Shown one piece after another: positions 55,701-64,000 of a DNA stretch of 64,000 nucleotides; positions within the stretch are counted from its first letter, which is position 1; every line of letters begins with the position of its first letter. The translations under genes were made by a program, and so were the position numbers. Source of the stretch: Gracilariopsis chorda. Its lineage: Eukaryota; Rhodophyta; Florideophyceae; Gracilariales; Gracilariaceae. The DNA is taken from assembly GCA_003194525.1 (NCBI GenBank), contig NBIV01000055.1, forward strand, positions 124,001-188,000, read 5' to 3'. The notes below the pieces were generated by a model, which saw nothing but the letters and a program-made list of their open reading frames with translations, was not told the DNA's origin and ran no database searches.

Positions 55701-55850
55701 ACGTACCGTCAAATCGCAACGTCGCTGACTTTGCCACACGAGACTTTACGGTAATGCACACACAGGAGCACGGTGCGACGACCCGTGAAGAGCCTTTTGC
55801 TGCATTGCAGCAAGATATGGGATGGGCGACAGCTACGCCTTGGTAAGGTG
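52800..55850 (+). mobile_element. Decayed retroelement with RT and RNase H-like pieces, class undetermined
   Basis: Plus-strand fragments in a C-rich, purine-poor sequence. The first part (about 52850-53450) has a possible ORF1 piece (RRLFAILYFEEAVSIGEHTDRR). RT-like: about 54340-54550 with GHVTAIYFDVANMFHNISLP, the palm A motif. The region after it has frameshifts. About 55020-55300 has KWRSTLGKIVRFLLLKRPLL followed by STVLSFDASLQAGAVSY, an RNase H first strand. 55595-55846 has LYVPSNRNVADFATRDF, its last motif. The RT-RNase H order and the PSxxNVADxxSR-like motif recall DIRS or other unusual RT elements. No tyrosine recombinase or LTR was found. Confidence 0.6.
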
Positions 55851-57859
55851 CACTGACCGCAGACTGCAGCTGTAGTTTGCGGAGAACTTAGTGGTACTAC
55901 GTTCATAGCCTTTAACCCGAAATTAAAAGATCTGCATTTGCCTGCTACGCGTCACCGAGAATAAAAAATGTATTTATTGCCGGGACTTGAAACCATCAAC
56001 CACATCTGCAACATTTTCAAACCCCAAAAACTGACCATATCTCTCTCTGCCCCATTGTACGTGTTTTCTAGTTCATAATGTAACGAACAATCGCAATAAT
56101 AGGACACGACCTTCCGCTATCAGCCAGCAATATCGTACGAAGTAGTTCCGAAAGGAATATCTATCACGTTCACACCCCATTGCACAGACTGGTGGTAAGT
56201 GGGATGTATTCTCTGTAGTGAACAATCTACATCCGCTATTTTCACAGACCTCCGCACATCTTTCTCTTCGTTCGCCTTCCTGGAGGGTAAAAATTCCTGT
56301 TTGTTACTCTTAAGTTAGCGGCGAATGCACTATCATAAATGATGGCGTACCCCAGTGGCAGTAATTCATCCGAAAAAGTGAGCAATAGAGACCAGAGACC
56401 ACAAGAATTCTCGAAGTTTGAGAAGAGCCCTGGTAGTTCATCGCTGCATGGATAATTTCTTCATACAAGTTCCACACGAACTAGTTTGTAAGCTCTGTAG
56501 TTTGCGTACATTTTTCGAAATAAGAGTTCTGGAGGTTGCATGAATTGTAGTTTACACATCAAAAACGCCCACCATCAACAACTCCGAATACATCCTTCAA
56601 GTAGATGGTTGCGTGTGGTTTTGACTGCTCTGCACATCTTGCCGAATTTTGCATGCCAAACACAGATGGCCACTATGTCCGGGCTTCCCGTATGTTTTTG
56701 ACTTTCAGAGCTTTTAAAGTCAATATTAATCCGTGTTTAAACCTACATTCACGCTGGACGGCACAAGGCCGAGTACTTGGCAAGGGGAGTACATAATATT
56801 TGCCTGTACCACACCACCAATCCAAGAAGGTTCACTGATGTTTAACCTGCGGTTTGTTCTCTGTTTTTTGTATGGTTGGAATACGGTGAGTATTCTTTAC
56901 AATTTTTTCGAACGTTTTAAATTTGAGGAAGAAGATATTGCAAAAAATCGCCACCTACCATTCTTTATATGAAGGATAAAAGTATCGTCGTTAACACAAG
57001 ATAAGCTTTCATACCAGTTCGTCCCGGCATGAACTTGGATACGTTTTTTTCAACCCGATTTGTTTCGAATTTCTCTTCTTCGGTATGGGTGGTTGTGTTC
57101 CCAGAGCGTAGAGTGAGCTCCTGGGAAACACGTTTGCGTTCCACCACATAGAACTGAAAACAAGAAGCGTAAAACACAGTTTCGCATGGGGTTTCATCAT
57201 GTAGGATATCGTGACGCATGTTATCTAAGCTAATAATGTGAAAGAAGTGTAAACGCGTTACCTGGGTGGAGGGGTGAAGTTGGGTTGGGTTTGACATACG
57301 TAAAAAAGAAATTTGTTCCTTGCAACATACTGGAAATCAGCATTTATCATTTTCACGGCGGGGAAGTTCTGCAAATGGAAGAAATATGAAAATCGTCTCA
57401 GCCACACACTGATTCGATCTCATTCCTCTTCATTTTCGTGTTGAATATGGTTTTACGCTTTCATCTAGTCTTACGAGTCCTAAAATCCATTCTATCGCTA
57501 TCTTTGGCCCCTCCAGATCATGCCAGAGGCTTGCGAATACAGACAGCCCGCTAGAAAAGAGGCAGAGCAAAATGAGAGAAACCACAAGTCGTTCGCACAT
57601 AAGCTCTCAATCTCTTCAAGGACAATCACAACTTAGTGGTGGTATTATCATCATGTGGCTTGTCAGCTGCTCTTGATTACCCCATTGGGGGCGATTGGAT
57701 AACAAACAAGAGCATATTCTTTCAACAAACGGCTCAATCCTGCTTTTTACCGTGCAAGCAGACCATCCGTTCATAGCACGCAAGAGCAGAATTTGCTTTT
57801 TAAACGACTTGGTTACGCCAGCAAACACGGATCTGCGTTTGAAAAATAACCATACCGAG
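55851..57859. other. AT-rich intergenic region, no gene supported
   Basis: Short frames only, none protein-like over its whole length. There are several A- and T-rich tracts. It could be decayed transposon sequence too old to recognise. Confidence 0.4.
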
Positions 57860-58560
57860 CACTAAATGAGCAAAGTAGCCAAAAACGGGCGGAAAACGTA
57901 CAACAATCAAATACTTTGCAAAGACATAATGTGCTCTTTTTGCGCTATTAATCGCTACATAATGGTACCTACGTCAGGAAAACACTGTCACATATACCTC
58001 TTGGGAGAGAGCGTAGACCGTGCAGGTATGGTGATGAAACACGTGAAGCAGTTGACGAGGAAGCATCTGGATATGGTCCATGATCCAAATAGAATTTGGA
58101 ACCTCGACGAAATGGTGGGTAGCGCAATTAAAATAACACAAGTCAGGGTGTTCACCAGCGTCCCAACGATTTGGAGGGGTCAACTTCATATTATTCAGAA
58201 TAGTGGAGCATATGTCACCACAGTACTTGTGGGGTCCGCAGCCGGTCTTATTGTTCTTCCATTCTTTTAGCTTCTGGAAACAAATCAATGCCGAACTGGA
58301 AGATAGCGATTCACCGTGTGGAAAGGAAAAAGCTTCCGCAGAATATTCAATGGTTAGCTGACAAAGACTGAATCTCGTATGATGCTAGCATCTTTACCAG
58401 TGCAGAAGGGTCCATAACAATGAACCATGTCAGACCTTTTAGAAAATTGCAATGAATCCGTCCAAAAGCCTATATCACGGGACAACCTTTTCTTCTTGCT
58501 GTTTTACAGTCACATTTCGATTAAGGGAGAAAAAGGGATAATTTACTGCCAGGAAAGCGG
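57860..58560 (+). mobile_element. Remnant of a DDE_1 (pogo/Tigger-like) transposase
   Basis: The frame 57866-58270 carries GESVDRAGMVMKHVKQ, then HDPNRIWNLDEM and a stretch ending AYVTTVLVGSAAGLIVLPFF. This is the order seen in DDE_1 transposases: the second DNA-binding end, the first catalytic Asp in NLDE, and the TVVxxxSAAG-LPPF strand. It stops at 58270. Further on, scattered phrases (QPFLLAVLQSHFD near 58480-58530) resemble the second catalytic region. Many changes make it inactive. Terminal repeats were not found. Confidence 0.6.
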
Positions 58561-61500
58561 TATTACCATGGTGCAGCTGCGGACTCACACATCTCATTTC
58601 CTATAGCCCTGTTATGCTTCAATAAATAAGAAGTTCGAGGAAACTACAACGAAAGTTAGAGACATTCTTGTACAAACAGGACTTTAGAGCAACGCTAGTA
58701 TGGCGTTCAAAATCAAACTTGGAATCTCGGGGTATAAGGTTCTTTCGAGTCTAATGGCCAGGCACTGCTTCATTAATACTGGTTTGCGCCCCTTTAGATT
58801 TTAGTTCTTCGAGAACTTTCGAGAGAGGATGAATGAAAATATACGGGTATCCAATAGAGGTTCGCAAGCCCCAACCAAAACCTTCCGAATGACATGTCGT
58901 ACGATGAACAGGGTGCTGTACTCGAAAATCAAATCAACCATTGAAAAATAGAAGTGTCCGAAACAACGCAAATGCAGCATTGAGCAGACCGTTCAAGAGA
59001 ATCGTTCGTCGCGTTGGATCTTGTTGGTTTGAGCCCTACTGAAGGCGCCAGTGCGTAGTGTGCGACGAATTTGCCGCACTATTTATGGGGCCCCTGCTGC
59101 AGTGCTGACAAACAGGAAGGCTATGGGTTATATGACGAACACAAATAGCACTACGAGCATACCAGAGCAACAAAAGAGAAACATTGCTACGAGCAACGAC
59201 TGTGGTGAGCTTGGAAAGAGCTGTGATTCCCAGGCGGAACTTCGGCAGCTGGAGGACAGTATTCCTATATTGAAGGCGTAGTGGCGACTTCAGTTCTTAT
59301 CGCAATGCATTACAAGGGAAAAAGAGTTAGCGGCAAGCGCAGTTGACGCTCTGTTGAACGTTTCACGGAGCAGGTGACGTTTGAATGAAATGGCGGACTC
59401 CGGACTTAGCGGAATTTCCCCAGGTATCTTTCTACAGAGGCTTGAATCAAAAGCTGCAAGCAAAAACTCCCCCGTTTCATGACTTAAAACAAAGTGTTTG
59501 GACTTGATTGTTCTTGCAGATCCGACCGTGATGGTTACCGAGACCACGCTACAGAAAGAAACACTTGCAGCGAGTGTAGTTCCCTTGTCGTGAGTCTCTA
59601 TTGGCTGGAAGTGTGCCAGTCTCTCCGTTTATCAATTTCTGGATATTTCTTAGAACATGATATGTGTAGTGGCTGTATTTTCGCGCAGAGCCCAAGTAGA
59701 GGTTTGTGGATGGCTGCAGGTGCTGTTTCGCGGGATGTTTATGGCCATATGAAAACTGATGTGTCAGTGCTCGTGGCGAGGTTGAACTGGACCCAAGCTG
59801 TCCCTCTGCCGCCCTTCCGTTGCGTGGGGGGCCAAAAAATATTTATTAATGAAGCCGTGTCGGCAATGGAGAGAGGACTAGGGAGGAATCTACATGTAGT
59901 GAACAAAGTAAGAATTTACCCAATCAGCGTCTGGAGTTCACTTTCGTCCAGCGGGTGGTGCAAGTGGTGCTGCCCAGAGGTCCGTTTCCACAGCCCCACA
60001 AGGCTGATTTTCAGACGGCCAATCAGCCGTACGACTTCACCTCGCCATGGCAATGAGCGCAGAGCATAACCAACTACACAGTGCCAACTACAGCTGGGAG
60101 CTTTGAAATCCAAATCGCGCCTGCTTATCCTTGTTTTCGGGATCTGGCATAGCCCTCAAACCTGCCAGTTTGCCGTAGCTCCACATCTTACCACGCCTGG
60201 TCAGACTACGTCTCACCTCACCACAACGCAAAATGTAGTGCCTGTGCACACATTATCCGCACCTTGACCCTTCTTTCCGCCCTTGAAATTTTCTGTTTGA
60301 TACCTCACGCTTCTTGCGCAACCAGCTCTATGCTCAAGCATTTGTGTCAACAAACTCACGGGCTGGGCATTCCCGTCACAGCGCAAATTTTGGTTCTGTG
60401 TTGCCGTGCTCTGCACCGATGATGGATCGAAAGTGTGTATGTTATTGATTGTGTCGTCTTCGGCGCGTTTGACGTTTGCGCTCTGTGCATGTGCGGTATG
60501 TTGTTCTCGTCTTCTATCATGTTTTCGGTGAGGACTCGGTTCTAACTCCTCACGGTTTGCTCTCAGTTGCTCAGAAGTTAGAGTTAGGTGGTTATGAAGT
60601 TGCCTTCTGCACCAGTTCTTTCAAGCATTTCATGGCTATTTGATCTAATGAAAATGCCAAGCGATGCATTGTGTCGTACATTGCCTTCCCGTCTGCCCAC
60701 AACAGATATGTTTCGACGTCGCCATCGATTTCCTTCTCAATGTTGGTTGAATCAACAACGAGAGTTTGTGCCAAGCGTTGATTTCACGTGCTGAGACTAC
60801 GAATGAGGTTCTATGTGTGGGTTCCCGCCATGGTTCTTCACAGTTCTGTGAAATAATCCGATGATAACGCATCCGGGTTATTCTTCCAGTACGTTTCAAA
60901 GAAGAGTTTAAAAGTTATGCGACTGCCGATAATATCCGTTCAGAATGAGAGATCGAATGATAATCTCTGGGAACATTACAGAACACCGAAAGATATGGCG
61001 ACAAGGAAATATTTGTATGGAGTGCTGCAAGCACGTACAATGTGCTATAATATTCTATGAACACGTTGATGGGCTAGTAAGCTTTGACAGGTTAATAATG
61101 GAATTTCTACGGTTATCATCCTCTCTTTTCCAGAAATCTGGGTTCAAGTTTATACTGCGCGAAGGTATAGTGAATAATACTGTTTAGGGAGACTTTCTTC
61201 ACGTTTCATACTAACTCCAGGCCACTGCAATCCGTGCACTGCCTTTATAGTAACATCCAGTACGGCAAAACCGTTTGACGGCTCTACGCTTATCCCAAGA
61301 AACTTCAACAAACAGAAAGGGGTGTACTCTCGAATTAGAAAATGAAGTACTTTCATAGGTGCTGGCAACTGCCAGGTTGATATCCTGCGTATAGTAAAGC
61401 TTTGAGGGTTCAGAGCTTTGGTATGCGCATAGCCTGGCATCTGGTTCCGCTGCTATGTTATTGTATTTATATCTGATAGTATCTTCCAGAGAGGAACCAC

Positions 61501-62300
61501 TCTACGTTTAATATGCTGACGTTAAACTGCGTTGGAGTTCACAGAGTACCCAAAATCCTTGGAAAAGGAACCATTGGGGTAGGGAGTGATTTCAGAAGAA
61601 AGGGATGACCAAGTCCAAATTCTTGTGGTACAAGAACTTATACCAAGGTGGCGGATGATGTTGAAAGCTGTAAAAGTATTCCCGTTTAAGTTGCTCACGT
61701 CCCGATAGGAAAATCTGCTCAGACCTAGACCTTTGAAGTTGGAACTAGTCATCAGAAAGGTTCTTAGTCAATTGCTTTCGACCATTTTTCGTGCACAAGG
61801 AAGCACTGTTACGAGCCTGATTTTGGTCTAAATGCCATTTATCAAGGGCTTTCTAAGAAAGGGGTCACATGTTCTTCGCAAACTTTATACACACAACGAT
61901 CTGGACCACGGCGATCATGGAAGGAGAGATCAAGAGTGTTGCTTCCTAGTGTCGTAGTATCTGAACGAAACTTTCTTCTGTCTCACAGGAAACAAAACCA
62001 TGCTAAAAGTCATGACGTGTGCATCGTTGTATCTTCTATTGATCGTTATGAGAGGGAAACCAAATGTGGTCGAGATAGCTTTGAAGTCAATGATTATGCT
62101 TGGGACGAAATTGTATCTGTGTGGTATAATGGCCGAAAGCAGTCTTAATCGGATGCAAGAACCCGATGGGAAAACGATGTGGCAAACTTGGCAAGAGCCA
62201 CGTGTGGGAATATCGTGCAGAACAGGAATGTGCTGCTATTGGATGAGGTTCCGATATGTTCGTAGACTGGTACAAAATATTTTATTATTAGTAGAGTAGA
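58561..62300. other. 3.7-kb region with no supported gene
   Basis: Frames such as 59494-60069 (plus), 60592-60774 (minus) and 61936-62299 (plus) are open, but I see no family motif or clean coding character. The last two have scattered transposase-like wording. The region is probably degraded mobile DNA. Confidence 0.35.
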
Positions 62301-62302
62301 TA

Positions 62303-62729
62303 AGATGGTGCATGGCACACCGCTGGGCTCCTGGGGAATGGTGGGCTGCCTAGAGAGTTTCTGTGGCTCACCCCGTGATTCTACCTAGCTCAAGCGGACA
62401 GCCCCTCAGCTTTCAATAAAGCGAGACGCCAACCCACCAAGACTAGTATCTTGTTCTAGTTGGCGACAAAGACTGACCACTAGCCTGTTCTACTATCCAT
62501 CATGGTAAATCAATAACAGTGAACGACCTCCAACGCTGTACGCATGCTCCCTGACCACGCTTGACGCAGTTGCCCGTCCGGGCCCGCGACCAATCGACCG
62601 TTGTCTCCTGACTTCGACCGTTCGGAACATCGAGCCCGTCCTCCGCCTGGGCTTTCTACAAAAATTTTCGACTGACCGCTGAAGTAAGTCCGAGCTGTCA
62701 GCACCTTACAATAAGCATTACGAGTCCCC
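62303..62729 (+). repeat. Diverged LTR related to the 31.8-kb element
   Basis: From about 62440 to 62729 the sequence follows the 3' half of the LTR at 32150-32451 closely in order (CTTGTTCTAGTTGGCGA, GACGCAGTTGCCCGTCCGG, GTCTCCTGACTTC, the GACCGCTGA block), with many substitutions and small indels. It ends at the same point (CCCC). The left part is not clearly alignable; a TGGTG at about 62306 is a possible start. No internal element sequence is next to it, so it is an old solo LTR or fragment. Confidence 0.75.
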
Positions 62730-63477
62730 GTTATCTGGCATAATCATTGAGCTATTCGGCATATGCCCAAGACGCAAAATCCATTCTTCCCTCCGACTCT
62801 ACTCTGAGGAAGACCCTATTGTCATTTTTCGCATCACGAATGCCCATTTGCACTTTACAGAGCAGCAGAAAATCGTTTTGCTGCGGTGTCTGAACATTGG
62901 ATGTGTAGAAAAGCCTATTTCACAAGGCTTTCGTGTTCATAGGGATATTGTTTTTCTTTTCCAATAAACCAACAATATCTTTGAGCTGTATGTGCAGCTC
63001 TGCTTTCATTTCGGAAGTTTCTTCTTGATGCTTTGGTGACGAATGAGTTATCATGTTCTTCAATTTTACACCATGAGTATGGCACCAATGTTTTATTTCG
63101 GAGAGATAAATTTTAACCATTGCGTCACATCTATCTCGTCTCAAAACACCAATTCTTGTTCTTATGACGCAAAGAAAAGGACACTTTGGGTCCCTTTTGT
63201 TCTCTACTCATCTCGGGTATACCTTCTCCAGACCCCTCTCTCCCTCAACAACGCGACCATCAACTGTATTACTGCATACACTGTTCTAATGACTGGCGTT
63301 CCTATCCCGAAGAATTGGCTTACCGTAGCCAGAGTCTCAGACAAAAATATCACACCCAAAACAGTCGCTGATAAACTGAATGTCTTTCAGCACGCGTAGA
63401 ACTCCAGCTTTCTCCTGAACTGTAGATAAAAAACGACTGAAAATCCTGGCAGAAAAGTGTTTCGTTGTCAGCAGTAT
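62730..63477. other. Intergenic, no gene seen
   Basis: Small frames on both strands without recognisable features. No repeats noticed. Confidence 0.4.
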
Positions 63478-63996
63478 CTACAAAATCTTCACGCTCTGCT
63501 GTGCCGTCGTTTTGTCCGAATTCTCTGTGCCATTTGTTCCGATTTCTTCATTAAAGGGGTAAAACGAATTAGAAAACTCTTTAAGCTTTACGGAGACTTC
63601 CTGATTTTCAATTGGTTCCAGTGATTCCTCCACGATAGATACAAAACATGGCATTATTGAGGTTGGCATCATCCAATCCTCATCCTCTCTTCCAAATGAT
63701 ATGGTCATCTTCCCAATACTTGAAGCAAGTGACGCTATCGTTCCCATTACTCTCATAATAGAAGGTATGAGTGTACTTTCCAACATATGTCGAGGTAGAG
63801 AGAAGCCATACACATTCTTTTCTTGGTTTGATAAATTCAAACTGCTGCGGATGGATCCCACTACAACATTGTACATCTCAATCCACAGAGCATCAGATGT
63901 TGGCACCCTTACATGGCTATGAGAACCAAAATACGACATACACAACTCCTTCGATGGTATTTGCAGCTTTGCGATAGTACAGGTCTGACAAGACAT
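63478..63996 (-). CDS. Hypothetical protein at the window edge
   Basis: An open frame of 172 codons with an ATG four bases from the window end, so it may extend beyond it. The composition is protein-like: a mixed N-terminus (YFGSHSHVRVPTSD), a Ser/Leu-rich middle and an acidic, Asn/Thr-rich end. No domain is recognised. Surroundings are transposon-derived, so it could be part of an element. Confidence 0.35.
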   Translation of the reverse strand: MSCQTCTIAKLQIPSKELCMSYFGSHSHVRVPTSDALWIEMYNVVVGSIRSSLNLSNQEKNVYGFSLPRHMLESTLIPSIMRVMGTIASLASSIGKMTISFGREDEDWMMPTSIMPCFVSIVEESLEPIENQEVSVKLKEFSNSFYPFNEEIGTNGTENSDKTTAQQSVKIL

Positions 63997-64000
63997 TAGA

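Noticed and set aside
59494-60069. Plus-strand 191-codon frame
   Set aside because: Cys/Trp/Ser-rich with no repeated pattern, motif or support; likely chance in decayed DNA.
60592-60899. Minus-strand frames resembling transposase wording
   Set aside because: Only scattered resemblance, with two frames competing over the same bases; not enough to name an element.
61936-62299. Overlapping plus-strand frames before the old LTR
   Set aside because: Possible transposase debris, but I could not identify catalytic residues or a family.
1-64000. CRISPR array, operons, ribosome-binding sites
   Set aside because: No regularly spaced repeats were seen, and gene structure with spliceosomal introns shows nuclear eukaryotic DNA.

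Overview
The window is nuclear DNA of a eukaryote whose genes are intron-poor. The gene set fits a red alga best, probably a multicellular (florideophyte) one with a TE-rich genome; this is an inference and could be wrong. Support comes from a secreted Hedgehog-type Hint protein, organelle-type translation factors encoded in nuclear DNA (RimM, bL25), short rare GT-AG introns (73 to 167 nt), and a tightly packed gene cluster beside a large field of decaying retroelements.

Gene island, about 4.4-28.7 kb. In order: CAMK/SnRK-like kinase (+), secreted Hint-domain protein (-), organellar ribosomal protein bL25 (+, one intron), cytosolic ribosomal protein uL22/L17 (-, one intron), tRNA-splicing endonuclease subunit Sen54 (+), Rad6-type ubiquitin-conjugating enzyme (-, two introns), tRNA-Gly(GCC) (+), RimM (+), YIPF5-type Golgi protein (-), an unrecognised 113-residue protein (+, one intron), proteasome beta5 (+, two introns), an M20D amidohydrolase (+), a BK/SLO-like potassium channel (+, broken by one frameshift) and a divergent enolase (-). 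Packing is extreme in places. RimM and YIPF5 overlap tail to tail by 34 bp, and YIPF5 and the 113-residue gene may share one CATG as both start codons. These are mostly housekeeping genes with no evident shared pathway.

Transposon field, about 30.8-64 kb. A 10.85 kb Ty3-type chromovirus (31802-42657) has two 650-bp LTRs, gag, protease, RT, RNase H, integrase and chromodomain. It also carries a large antisense ORF between integrase and the 3' LTR. It seems to have inserted at the second codon of a minus-strand gene. Next come an older Ty3-type remnant (about 44.3-47.85 kb) split by a 945-bp TG...CA solo-LTR-like insert, an antisense LINE with endonuclease, RT and RNase H (about 48.4-52.8 kb), a decayed retroelement of unknown class (about 52.8-55.85 kb), a DDE_1/pogo-like transposase remnant (about 57.9-58.6 kb) and a diverged copy of the first element's LTR (about 62.3-62.73 kb). 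An unrecognised ORF lies at the right edge.

The first 4.4 kb hold no gene I can support. They do hold a run of stable inverted repeats that may be a structured RNA and a separate long hairpin with a UUCG loop. The least conventional item in the window is the antisense ORF inside the chromovirus. All domain calls come from reading motifs by eye; no database search was made.
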